Positions 8,294-16,430 of a stretch of DNA of 64,000 bases are shown here, piece by piece (within the stretch, counting starts at the first letter, position 1; each line of letters begins with the position of its first letter). The translations under genes and the position numbers were made by a program. The stretch spans positions 19,267-83,266 of IMG/VR virus record IMGVR_UViG_3300007609_001696; one strand, written 5' to 3'. The notes beneath the pieces were generated by a model. It did not search any database. It saw only the letters and a list, made by a program, of their open reading frames with translations, and was not told where the DNA came from. This DNA comes from a virus.

Positions 8294-8801
8294 CGGGCAT
8301 AAGTCCTGTGATCTGCAGTGTGTATCTAAAGTCGGGTCCAAGATTTGCTGCCATGTGCGGCACATCTCCTTGCCAGATTACACAGCTTCCTTTGGTGTAT
8401 TCCACAAATGGTTTGCTATCTATTTCAAAAATATGACCTGGCTTCCAGTCTTCTAAAAAAACCACTGCACGATATACCATGTCGCTGGTAACGCTGTTGT
8501 GCTCGCAGTATCTGGCATATGTGTCGCTGTGATAAGGTAAAATTGTTCCAGGGTCCATTCTATAAAAGCTTGTTCCTGCTTTTTCGAATCCTAGTTCTTG
8601 TGCAATCTCAATAGCCCATTTTGGCTGATACCGTCTAAAATCTACCATCCAACCTGTATCATAGATATCCCCGTAGGTTGCGCTCCATGCTTCTGTGGTT
8701 TCTGAATCATTGAACGGTTCTTTGAAGTAATTGAGAAGTTTAAAGCTTGTGTTGTCGAACTCAGTGTTTACTCGTGAAAAAGTCCAATTGTTATTGTTCA
8801 T
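8280..8801 (-). CDS. Aspartyl/asparaginyl beta-hydroxylase-like dioxygenase
   Basis: 173-residue double-stranded beta-helix protein. LPYHSDTYARY has the HxD iron motif. RAVVFLEDW is a central strand, and WQGDVPHMAANLG carries the distal His, followed by RYTLQITG. This is the second 2OG-oxygenase-type gene in the window. Substrate unknown. Confidence 0.7.
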   Translation of the reverse strand: MNNNNWTFSRVNTEFDNTSFKLLNYFKEPFNDSETTEAWSATYGDIYDTGWMVDFRRYQPKWAIEIAQELGFEKAGTSFYRMDPGTILPYHSDTYARYCEHNSVTSDMVYRAVVFLEDWKPGHIFEIDSKPFVEYTKGSCVIWQGDVPHMAANLGPDFRYTLQITGLMPGGFN

Positions 8802-9681
8802 TGTTTTTTTCCAATGTATACTGGTCTAGACACATGTCTTCCAGTGATTTAGTGACTACGTTATATTCGCTGGGTGTATCAACCACGCTCATTGGAGTAT
8901 CGCCTGGTCTTCTGGGACCAATTACAACAGGAACTTTTTCTCCTGTTGCGTGTTGCATAGCTCTAACAACCTCGTGTACACTCTGGCCTTTGGTAGTGCC
9001 TAAACTTTCAAACGGTGTATTCTTTGGTCCGCCATTGATAGACGCAAGAATACTATTGCATAAATCCACCACATGAATATAATCTCGCACACAAGTGCCA
9101 TCTGGCGTGTCGTAGTCGTCGCCGTTGACTGTGAGTGTGTCACGTTTTCCTGCTGCAACTTCTGCAGCCACTCTTATGAGATGAGTTGATTCGCCGTGCT
9201 GCGAAAATTCTCCGTCACTGCCGCTTACATTAAAAAATCTAAAGATAGTAAACGCAGGACAAATCTGCTTGATTACATCTTCTGCAGCTACTTTGCTTCT
9301 AGCATATGGACTGTCCATTCCCCATGCACTTGCTGTGCTGGCAAAAATAAAGTGATCTGTTTGAATTGTACTTGCTACAATAGCAGTGCCCATGATGTTT
9401 ACACGGTAGAATTCAAACGGATTGATCCAACTGTCACCAACTGTACTCATGCCAGCCAAGTGAACCACAGCATCATATTTTTTGTTGCTGATGCGTTTAG
9501 GAATGGATTGTGTAACATCAAGTTCTGTAAATTTCTTCACATATGCAGATACATCATTTGATGATTCGTGAATATTTGCATCAACTGCTTCAACTTCAAT
9601 ATTGTTTTGATGCAAAATTTTGCACAAGTGTGCTCCAATATATCCTGTTGCACCTGTTACTAATACTTTTTTCTTGCTCAT
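8791..9681 (-). CDS. galE: UDP-glucose 4-epimerase-like protein GalE
   Basis: Extended SDR epimerase, 296 aa. It has the N-terminal NAD-binding VTGATGYIGAHL, HLAGMSTVGDS, the YARSK catalytic Tyr/Lys pair, FRFFNVSGSD, and DYDTPDGTCVRDYIHVVDL, which is highly characteristic of GalE. It would interconvert UDP-Glc and UDP-Gal, or a related nucleotide sugar. It lies between the hydroxylase and a glycosyltransferase, so it probably supplies the donor sugar. Slightly shorter than E. coli GalE (338). Confidence 0.88.
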   Translation of the reverse strand: MSKKKVLVTGATGYIGAHLCKILHQNNIEVEAVDANIHESSNDVSAYVKKFTELDVTQSIPKRISNKKYDAVVHLAGMSTVGDSWINPFEFYRVNIMGTAIVASTIQTDHFIFASTASAWGMDSPYARSKVAAEDVIKQICPAFTIFRFFNVSGSDGEFSQHGESTHLIRVAAEVAAGKRDTLTVNGDDYDTPDGTCVRDYIHVVDLCNSILASINGGPKNTPFESLGTTKGQSVHEVVRAMQHATGEKVPVVIGPRRPGDTPMSVVDTPSEYNVVTKSLEDMCLDQYTLEKNNEQ

Positions 9682-10883
9682 TTGTACTCTGTTCCTGAAT
9701 GACTAAAATTTCTGTCTGCCACATGATCTCTGTAGCGATTACCACTTCGCAACCACTGCAATCCGTTGCCCTGCATGATATCTACCATTCGATCAATTGT
9801 GCCGTTGTTCCAGTCTGATATTTCGCCCTGCAACACGCTAGGCTCTTCTAGCCCTGCTAAAATCTTACTTACTGCATCCTCCTTGCTCCACGGAACATAC
9901 AACCGACTAGCATCGTTGCCGAATGTTTCAGGGAAACTACGATATGCAGGATAAACCACATTACATCCTAGTGCGTCTGCTTCACTGACAGTGTTGCTGA
10001 CCCAATCCTGTAGCGCACAATTAAACAGTACTTTACTATCATTGACTACATTGTAATAATCATTCTTCTGCAAGTTCGCCATAATAGTAAGTTTGCCGTC
10101 TGCAACCATCTGAGTGGCACGTTCCAGGTACCGTGGATTGTTGCTACGCAATGGACCACCACTCAGTACTGCAAACTCAACATCTGGACGCACTGCTTTT
10201 ACCATCTCAATTACATCCATAAAGAAGTCTGGCTGTTTTTCTTGGTCAAAGCGTGCTGCAAATACCACACGGTCTTTTCTTTCGGTCCACGGTTTAATAC
10301 GATTGTTTACACGACTTTGAACCTCTGTTTTGCCAAAGCTCAAACCCGAGATGTTGTAGATAGGAGCAGTCCAGCCTGCAATCTTCATATGTGCAACCAT
10401 TTCTTCGTTGGTTGCAAGAATATGTACATTGGGGATTTCATTGCACATCTTTTCGTACAAACTCATCCACTTTTCCATACCCCATACATGAACAAAGTCA
10501 TCTGGGTCAATTGCTTGTGCAAGACAGCGTAGATAAATTTTAGGACGCTGTTCTTCCGGTACCTGACACAAAATATAAGGCAGTGCTTCCATACCAGGCT
10601 GAAACATGTCTTCAAAAAAGATTGCATCGTCAGCAGTAATTTCACCGTTGCGATGCATCTGTACTAGATTCATCAATTGGCTCATGCCAAAATAGCTGCG
10701 ACCGTGTGCGTCTAGTACTTGACCTACCGATATTGATTTGGTATTATCAATTGTTTCACCTGGTACCACAGTGTAATCAATGCCTCTGCGATTGTACACC
10801 TCTGTGCTCCAGTCTTGCAGTTGCAGTGTGTAGCGTCCTTCGTAAGGCTCTAAGCCCATGTAAAAAAGTTTTCTAAAACTCAT
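9678..10883 (-). CDS. GT-B glycosyltransferase
   Basis: 401-residue two-domain protein. The C-terminal half has RVVFAARFDQEKQPDFFMDVI and VLFNCALQDWVSNTVSEADALGCNVVYPA, the donor-binding pattern of GT4/GT1-like enzymes. ATGA overlap with galE indicates one functional unit. The acceptor could be phage DNA (as with T4 glucosyltransferases), a virion protein or a host glycan; the sequence does not decide. Confidence 0.75.
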   Translation of the reverse strand: MSFRKLFYMGLEPYEGRYTLQLQDWSTEVYNRRGIDYTVVPGETIDNTKSISVGQVLDAHGRSYFGMSQLMNLVQMHRNGEITADDAIFFEDMFQPGMEALPYILCQVPEEQRPKIYLRCLAQAIDPDDFVHVWGMEKWMSLYEKMCNEIPNVHILATNEEMVAHMKIAGWTAPIYNISGLSFGKTEVQSRVNNRIKPWTERKDRVVFAARFDQEKQPDFFMDVIEMVKAVRPDVEFAVLSGGPLRSNNPRYLERATQMVADGKLTIMANLQKNDYYNVVNDSKVLFNCALQDWVSNTVSEADALGCNVVYPAYRSFPETFGNDASRLYVPWSKEDAVSKILAGLEEPSVLQGEISDWNNGTIDRMVDIMQGNGLQWLRSGNRYRDHVADRNFSHSGTEYK

Positions 10884-10907
10884 TGTTGTGCCTTTGTTTG
10901 AATAAAA

Positions 10908-11165
10908 TTGAGAGCAGTAACTGGTTAGTGTTTAACGGCGGTAGCCGCCCCGGGCGTCTTTGCCCCAATGGTTTGTTATTTTTTTACCATCCTTGAATCG
11001 GAGGTAGCTGCTATAAGCATAAGACTTATGTCTATACAAATCTGCCTCGTTGTAGCGATAGCCAAAACGAACACAGAACTTACGGAATTGATCAAGATCG
11101 CTAAAGATATTAGCTACTGCTTGCTTCATACACGTGTTTCCTTATTATTGAGTTACTGCTCTCAA
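10908..11165. repeat. Exact 15-bp inverted repeats flanking one small gene
   Basis: TTGAGAGCAGTAACT at 10908-10922 and its exact reverse complement at 11151-11165 bracket the 65-aa gene. In the transcript they could pair as a long-range stem enclosing the gene, or act as paired protein-binding sites. Confidence 0.75.
10932..11129 (-). CDS. Small basic conserved phage protein
   Basis: 65 residues, basic and Tyr-rich (FGYRYNEADLYRHKSYAYSS), ending KDARGGYRR. It has its own AAGGAA Shine-Dalgarno and lies between exact inverted repeats. Not recognised; the charge suggests nucleic-acid binding. Confidence 0.55.
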   Translation of the reverse strand: MKQAVANIFSDLDQFRKFCVRFGYRYNEADLYRHKSYAYSSYLRFKDGKKITNHWGKDARGGYRR

Positions 11166-11170
11166 AACTG

Positions 11171-11602
11171 TTAACATCCTACTTCTTCAGCGCCATTAAG
11201 CTCGTTGGTTACTGTCTCTTTAGGATAAAAAATTTCACAACCGTTTTCGTTGTCTTCTGCTACAGAAATTTTTACATCTCTGTTTGGGTATCTGGCTTTA
11301 ATTTCCGCATACAAGTCGTCTGCAATCATTTCACAGCTCTTGTAATCTAGATCAAGTACTGTGGTCGAATGGTCGACTTCTTCGTACAGTCGTTGCAACC
11401 AACGTTTGAACTGTATAAACTCGATGTCGCGATCGTTGTGAAATACTTCAATCCACACACGAAAATGAAAAATATGTCTGTGTGGATATCCTAAAAAGCT
11501 CACATCGTCCCAATCGCCTGTGGCAAGTTTAGGATCTGTGTCCGCTCCGGGATATTTATGCACGCCTTCTTTGGTAAAAGAAACCCAAATGCTTCGATTC
11601 AT
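11171..11602 (-). CDS. PTPS/QueD-like T-fold protein (tentative)
   Basis: 143 residues. The order of elements matches the pterin-synthase T-fold: GYPHRHIFHFRVWIEV (His-rich first strands), FIQFKRWLQRL, LDLDYKSCEMIADDLYAEI (where QueD has the TAEN helix) and VKISVAEDNENGCEIFY (the V.V.ET strand). Catalytic residues are not all recognisable, so it may act on another pterin or 7-deazapurine, or be structural. It lies just downstream of dpdA with a coupled partner. Confidence 0.5.
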   Translation of the reverse strand: MNRSIWVSFTKEGVHKYPGADTDPKLATGDWDDVSFLGYPHRHIFHFRVWIEVFHNDRDIEFIQFKRWLQRLYEEVDHSTTVLDLDYKSCEMIADDLYAEIKARYPNRDVKISVAEDNENGCEIFYPKETVTNELNGAEEVGC

Positions 11603-12102
11603 TTTAATACCTCGTCGTTTTTGTATTCTTGCCAGTCAGTGTATTTAGATCTATCCATTAAGTTGTGTAAATTATGACACCATACACCAGGATTAGTCGC
11701 CGCAAAATCCTTGTCATCCAACTTGATCATTGTGTTGTAATTCCACTGACTGATATAAGGTAATGGAATTCTCAACTGTGGAATAAAATTATTGTGTTCA
11801 ATCAAACAACTTTCTAAAAAGTCTTCTGCTTGTGCAATAGGAATATCCAATGTACACAGTATACCCTTGTGCAAAAAATGTGTGATCATAACTTCCCATC
11901 TTTCCCACTCTGCGCCAGCTGGATTGAAGCTGTGATTAGCGCCAAAGAAGATGTGTTCGCAATTGTGTTCAATGTACATTTGTTCAATGTCAGTTGTATC
12001 TTGTATTTCGGTTACAAACAGTGTACGACATCCAAACGCAGGTGTGCGTTCTACTTCGTATCCTATGAAGAAGTTGGTGTTTTCGTGTCCTTCACGATTC
12101 AT
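11599..12102 (-). CDS. Conserved phage protein of the dpdA neighbourhood
   Basis: 167 residues, mixed alpha/beta, opening MNREGHENTNFFIGYEVERT, with a conserved-looking core FGCRTLFVTEIQDTTDI and HIFFGANHSFNP. No known catalytic signature is visible. ATGA-coupled to the T-fold protein and overlapping the DUF465 gene, so it probably belongs to the same 7-deazaguanine-related unit (inference). Confidence 0.55.
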   Translation of the reverse strand: MNREGHENTNFFIGYEVERTPAFGCRTLFVTEIQDTTDIEQMYIEHNCEHIFFGANHSFNPAGAEWERWEVMITHFLHKGILCTLDIPIAQAEDFLESCLIEHNNFIPQLRIPLPYISQWNYNTMIKLDDKDFAATNPGVWCHNLHNLMDRSKYTDWQEYKNDEVLK

Positions 12103-12313
12103 TTATTTCTGCCTTTAGTGTATTAATACGTTTTAGAGTACTCTCCATTTCGTCTTTGAGTGCAAGCTTGCGCTTTTTCAATTGCTGTACGTGTTCATCT
12201 TCGTCGTATTTCTTGTACTGTTCTACAATATATGCATTTAAATCATCGTGTTGTAGTTTAACACTTTCATAGTGGCCTGTCAACTTATCTACTTGATGTT
12301 CTATACTTGACAT
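12092..12313 (-). CDS. DUF465/YdcH-like coiled-coil protein
   Basis: 73 residues from MSSIEHQVDKL, preceded by GAGGAGGAAT. The pattern of HE..H..L....LKKRKLALKDEME and a short hairpin of helices fits the YdcH/DUF465 family of small coiled-coil proteins. Function unknown. Confidence 0.6.
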   Translation of the reverse strand: MSSIEHQVDKLTGHYESVKLQHDDLNAYIVEQYKKYDEDEHVQQLKKRKLALKDEMESTLKRINTLKAEINES

Positions 12314-12314
12314 A

Positions 12315-13772
12315 TTATTCCTCCTCAAATAAGGCACCAAATTGGGTGCTAGCATTTACAGTTTTCTTGCCGACGTTGAGTCTAGTGCCAATCACCTGCA
12401 TCCAGAATTTGCTGTGCTGATCAATCAATTCCAAACTTTTTTCTCTGTCTTGTAAACTGAAAATTTCGTCCACAAGATCTCTGTGTGTAATAGTTTCAAA
12501 ACGTTCGTCAATCAGCATGTGAGGATATAGTCCAGAATCGTATTCTCTGTTGCTACGCTGTGTGCTTTCAATGTGCATCCACACATTGTGCGACATCTGT
12601 AGCGCATAACTAAAACTATCCCACGAAGTTTTGCCTTCCTTGCCTATTTTATTTAGATCACCTGGCTTGTATATACAGATATCTTGAATGCTCAAATGAT
12701 CGCTAATAGGTGATTCCTCAAAACTAGGCAGTATGCCCTCGTTGATCACTACATCACCGAACTTGCGACGGTCTGTTGCATATTTTTTATCATCGGCACT
12801 TGGACTCATCATGTAACTCCATTTGCCTCTATCTTCGATTCTAATATTGTGATATATCTGACCATTTGCAGTAGCAAGAAACGGACTAGCACAATCGTAT
12901 GTGATCATAAAGTTTGGATTGTGATATTTGCGCACTGCACGTTGTATGTCTGTTAGCAAACATGCCCACTCTAGTTTGCTAGTGCCTAGGAAATGCATCA
13001 CATCATGCACGCCTTGTTCTAGCAAACCGTCGTGAATAAGATGTACAAGCCTGCGCAAGATCAAGTGTACATCGCACATGTTCTGACCACCCATTGCCCA
13101 GCCATCAAAGTGTGTTTCTGGGTACTTAGCAGGATCACAATAGTCTTTGAATTCTTCATACCAACTGTCAGCATCAGCATGATTGCTGCCTTGTAACACA
13201 TTCAGTACTTTGAAGTTGCCACGACGGTTAGCCATATAGTATTGAGCATTGATGTGTGTTGCATCAACAGCATCTTGATAACTGTAAATACCACTGGCCG
13301 CGGCCGCTTTAGGATCTTGAAATGTCCAAGTAGGAATATCCAGCATCATACCGTAATCCATATACTCTTCCATCCACTCTACTACCAAGCGGCGTTTTTC
13401 GGCTGCCTTTGGGCAGTTGGGATTTTTCCAATCACCTTCCCATAATCCTTTGGCAATCTGGAATCCGCCCGAATCGCCCAACAACCACGAATTTTCTCTG
13501 TCACGCTGGCGCACCATGTTTTCCTTGGCTATTTCTTTGGCGGTATCAAGGTTTGCATGACCTGCTGAATACAATGCCCACTTGTACTGGAATGCGCCTT
13601 CTTGTACATTTAGAAAGTTTAGTGCTTCAACGCTGCCGAGACCAGCTGGGACCCTTGCAGGATCTACATAGTTTTCTTCACGCTGTTTGCCAATGAAAGT
13701 GGCATAAAACCCGCTTATGCTAGGCAAAAACACAGCATAGTCTTGTTGTGTTGCTGTTAGGTTTTGATTCAT
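12315..13772 (-). CDS. dpdA: DpdA-like DNA-guanine transglycosylase (7-deazaguanine DNA modification)
   Basis: 485-residue TGT-fold protein predicted to exchange guanine in DNA for a 7-deazaguanine base. LLGDSGGFQIAKG (Asp100 is the TGT general-base motif DSGGFQ), MLDIPTWT, DGWAMGGQN (where TGT has G(G/L)xxVGE) and MITYDCASPFL (Asp293 in the nucleophile position) are in TGT order. The C-terminal CxCxxC zinc motif of tRNA TGT is absent, as in phage DpdA. With queE and queD on the same strand, a complete modification route is likely once folE and queC, not in this window, are found. It lies directly beside the sliding clamp and DNA polymerase. Confidence 0.85.
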   Translation of the reverse strand: MNQNLTATQQDYAVFLPSISGFYATFIGKQREENYVDPARVPAGLGSVEALNFLNVQEGAFQYKWALYSAGHANLDTAKEIAKENMVRQRDRENSWLLGDSGGFQIAKGLWEGDWKNPNCPKAAEKRRLVVEWMEEYMDYGMMLDIPTWTFQDPKAAAASGIYSYQDAVDATHINAQYYMANRRGNFKVLNVLQGSNHADADSWYEEFKDYCDPAKYPETHFDGWAMGGQNMCDVHLILRRLVHLIHDGLLEQGVHDVMHFLGTSKLEWACLLTDIQRAVRKYHNPNFMITYDCASPFLATANGQIYHNIRIEDRGKWSYMMSPSADDKKYATDRRKFGDVVINEGILPSFEESPISDHLSIQDICIYKPGDLNKIGKEGKTSWDSFSYALQMSHNVWMHIESTQRSNREYDSGLYPHMLIDERFETITHRDLVDEIFSLQDREKSLELIDQHSKFWMQVIGTRLNVGKKTVNASTQFGALFEEE

Positions 13773-14503
13773 TACTTGCTTTGTGCAGGCAGAATGTAGT
13801 TGTATTCAGCAATACCGCTGTCTACTGTGATCTGTGCAGCACCTGCATCTGAAAACTTGATGGTAGCATCACCCGGCAACTTAAGAATACTCAGCACCGG
13901 TGCTACAGGCCAGTTCCAGCCTTTGCCCAAGTCACCGTTCACATCAGCTTCAAACACAAAGTTTCCAGCATGTGTGCTGTGATCGCCAAAGTAAAACTTC
14001 AAATCGGCGCCATCAGTTTTGGCTACAAATGTAGTTTCTTCAGAGTTGGCTTGTGCTTGAAAATGGAATCTTTGTACACTAGCAATGTTGGGTGTTACTT
14101 CAACATCCCACTGCACTCCTTTGAATTTCACAGTTTTGAGTTTTTCGTTGATGATTTCTGCACTCATAAAACGATAGTCGTTTTTAAAGTCTCCAGCAGT
14201 GTTTTCAAAATGCAAACCCACAGGCACATCTTCGCCGTTGCGTTCTTGTGTGTTCACAGAAATTTTAGCATTTTCTTTGTATTCTGGGATGTTCAGCAGA
14301 ATGTTTAGTTTGTTGAGGTTAGGCATGCCAAATGTACCAACAAAATCCTCAACTGGTGTTTTGAACTTTCCTTGTACAATCACACTGCGGTCTTCGGCCA
14401 TTGCATCGATGACAGTTTCTTTGTCGTTGCCTGTGACTTTGACAGTGTCGATAAATCCCAAACTGTGGGTGTGTTGTACTAGATCTAGTAGGAAATCATT
14501 CAT
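13772..14503 (-). CDS. 45: Sliding clamp, gp45-like
   Basis: 243 residues. The early segment EDFVGTFGMPNLNKLNILLN, followed by ISV and an INEKL repeat, matches the T4-like clamp (a trimeric ring of about 228-240 aa) rather than bacterial DnaN. Its stop and the dpdA start overlap by one base. It tethers gp43 and, in T4, couples replication to late transcription, relevant to the NATAAATA promoters here. Confidence 0.8.
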   Translation of the reverse strand: MNDFLLDLVQHTHSLGFIDTVKVTGNDKETVIDAMAEDRSVIVQGKFKTPVEDFVGTFGMPNLNKLNILLNIPEYKENAKISVNTQERNGEDVPVGLHFENTAGDFKNDYRFMSAEIINEKLKTVKFKGVQWDVEVTPNIASVQRFHFQAQANSEETTFVAKTDGADLKFYFGDHSTHAGNFVFEADVNGDLGKGWNWPVAPVLSILKLPGDATIKFSDAGAAQITVDSGIAEYNYILPAQSK

Positions 14504-14506
14504 TGA

Positions 14507-15445
14507 TTATTTCTCCGTGTTTCTTTGAATTTTTGCAAGAGTCTGTCCTGCTCGATTGTGCTCCAGTTTGCCGGGCTTTTGTATAATAGCATAACTAAAA
14601 TTAGGATAATGATCTACAAGTTCAATTATACTGAATCCTAATCCATCTGTCAAGGATTTTAGCCTGGTTTTGGTCATGTAGCACTTGAGATTTTGTTCTG
14701 CCAAGATACAACTTCCCTGTATCTCGCAATTGTTGTAGCTGAACGCCATGACGCCGCCCGGTCTCAGCAATTGGTAAAATGTTTTGAACAACTCCACCTG
14801 TACACTGTATGGCTTGAATTCAAAGTAGTTTAACGCAAAGATAAAGCCAAATTGTTGTTGCGGCAGAATTGAGAAGTCATCGTTGTTGATCACATATGGC
14901 CGCATGCGTCTTTGATATTTTTCGTTGAATCTATCCATCACTTCGTCCAGCAGTTCTTGATGCCGGTCTACTATGTACAAAGGGTCGCATCCTACCAAGT
15001 GCCGGGTCCACTCCTCCATACACGGATTAAGCTGAAGTCCAGGATAGGTCCAGTCTACATATGGTTTTATTTTTGCAGACAATTCTTTGGTGTACAGATC
15101 TGTGCCATACTGACTATTTTGATATCTAGTTTCGTCGGCATCGCCACTTTGGTAGTATTTTTCGTATGTGCGGTAACTGTCAATGAGATAGTCTTTTTCC
15201 AATTCTTTGATAAGATCGTCAAAGTCGTCGAGCACATTTTTGCTGTAGTTTCTTATGTTAAAGTAGCTTTGCTCAATGTTTTTTAACTCTTGCTCTATAT
15301 GATTCACAGAGATATTTAGACCTGGATTTTTAGAGGTGTGTAATTTTCTACTCAACCCATTGGCCATTTTGCGAATTTGACTCCAGTTTATATCTAAAAA
15401 GTCATCTCTTGCACTGATAATTTTGCTTAATTTACGTTCTGCCAT
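14507..15445 (-). CDS. SAM-dependent methyltransferase-like protein
   Basis: 312 residues from MAERKLSK, one base after the polymerase stop. The N-terminal 130 residues are helical. The C-terminal half has a Rossmann-like methyltransferase end: FGFIFALNYFEFKPYSVQ, FYQLLRPGGVMAFSYNN and CYMTKTRLKSLTDGLGF. A clear GxGxG motif I is missing, so it may bind SAM atypically or be catalytically dead. It sits between polymerase and clamp, suggesting a DNA- or replisome-related job. Confidence 0.6.
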   Translation of the reverse strand: MAERKLSKIISARDDFLDINWSQIRKMANGLSRKLHTSKNPGLNISVNHIEQELKNIEQSYFNIRNYSKNVLDDFDDLIKELEKDYLIDSYRTYEKYYQSGDADETRYQNSQYGTDLYTKELSAKIKPYVDWTYPGLQLNPCMEEWTRHLVGCDPLYIVDRHQELLDEVMDRFNEKYQRRMRPYVINNDDFSILPQQQFGFIFALNYFEFKPYSVQVELFKTFYQLLRPGGVMAFSYNNCEIQGSCILAEQNLKCYMTKTRLKSLTDGLGFSIIELVDHYPNFSYAIIQKPGKLEHNRAGQTLAKIQRNTEK

Positions 15446-15446
15446 A

Positions 15447-16430
15447 TTAAAACTCAAACAAACTGTCAAAAGTTGTGCTAGTATCGGTCTTTTCTTTGAG
15501 ATCCCAATCTAGTTCGCCTAATAGATTGTTGACTTTTGCATCAACAATTGTTTCTGTCATTAGGTCGTCATCAAACGGTAATTCTTTAAACCAATTTGGA
15601 ATATGTAATTCGTCAATTGGGTATGCTACACTGGTATAGCCCATGGGATTGTGTTTGAGCTTGCACACAATTGTTTTTTGCCCATCCATTATTTCCATGG
15701 AATATTTGTCTCCGTTCATTTCACGCAGACTATTCCAATTGAGTGCTGCTCTGACGTGGCCCGGCATGTTCACTTTGCCTTTTCTTGCTAATTCATTGCG
15801 AAACTTGGTCAAGTTGTTTACACGTTTGGGTGTGCCTTTTTCCCAACTGGGCATTTGTTTAAATTCCAGTTTAAAGTCACGGATTCGCTCTGTAACATAA
15901 TCTTCACCTAGATCCATCAGTGTATCCAACAAAATACTGCTGAGAAAGTCTTGCATAAACTTTGGTGTGTCCGACCTTTTTAGGTCAAGGCCCATTGCTT
16001 TTACCTTGCCTGGCTTTCCGTCTATGTCTTTGCGCTCGCCTTCGTCATCATAAACCAGTAATGCATAGCGTTTCTTAGTGATAAACAATCCGCTTTCGGC
16101 CACAGCTTCTCGTCCACACTGCACAATTTCACCGTACTTTCTTGGACAAGCAAATGCACGTTTCATGAAGTCAGGAAAGCTCGCAGACACTTGTTCGCCA
16201 ATTTGATCATACAATTGTACTACTGTGTCTTTGTCCCAGGTCATGGTGCCTGATTCAACTTCCTTGCGCACAGCCGGCCATGCACTAAAATAGCAGGAAT
16301 CTGTGTTGTGTAAAAGAATATCATTGCCAAAAAAGAATGGATCGCCATCAGCAATACTTATATCGTAAACATAATCATCGTCGGTGTTAACAAGCTCTAC
16401 AGATTTTACTCGTTCTCTGATAGTATCCAT
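15447..16430 (-). CDS. 43B: DNA polymerase gp43, C-terminal part preceded by C-intein
   Basis: From MDTIRERVKS (SD AAGGA 9 nt upstream). The first 42 residues are an intein C-domain: block F DDDYVYDISIADGDPFFFGN and block G DILLHN. The C-extein begins TDSCYF, completing the polymerase active-site motif YGD|TDS, and runs 285 residues through thumb and clamp-binding tail, ending FDSLFEF. With the N-part the spliced enzyme would be about 883 aa, against 898 for T4 gp43. Trans-splicing should join it to the product of 17388-19556. Confidence 0.93.
   Translation of the reverse strand: MDTIRERVKSVELVNTDDDYVYDISIADGDPFFFGNDILLHNTDSCYFSAWPAVRKEVESGTMTWDKDTVVQLYDQIGEQVSASFPDFMKRAFACPRKYGEIVQCGREAVAESGLFITKKRYALLVYDDEGERKDIDGKPGKVKAMGLDLKRSDTPKFMQDFLSSILLDTLMDLGEDYVTERIRDFKLEFKQMPSWEKGTPKRVNNLTKFRNELARKGKVNMPGHVRAALNWNSLREMNGDKYSMEIMDGQKTIVCKLKHNPMGYTSVAYPIDELHIPNWFKELPFDDDLMTETIVDAKVNNLLGELDWDLKEKTDTSTTFDSLFEF
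16305..16430 (-). other. Split intein, C-terminal half
   Basis: 42 codons from MDTIRERVKS to LLHN. The His-Asn end supports Asn cyclisation, and the next residue (+1) is Thr as nucleophile. The protein begins exactly with this segment, as in natural split inteins. Confidence 0.92.

Noticed and set aside
14507-15445. Clamp-loader small subunit gp62
   Set aside because: Its position beside gp43/gp45 was suggestive, but the C-terminal LLRPGG-type segment indicates a methyltransferase-like fold.
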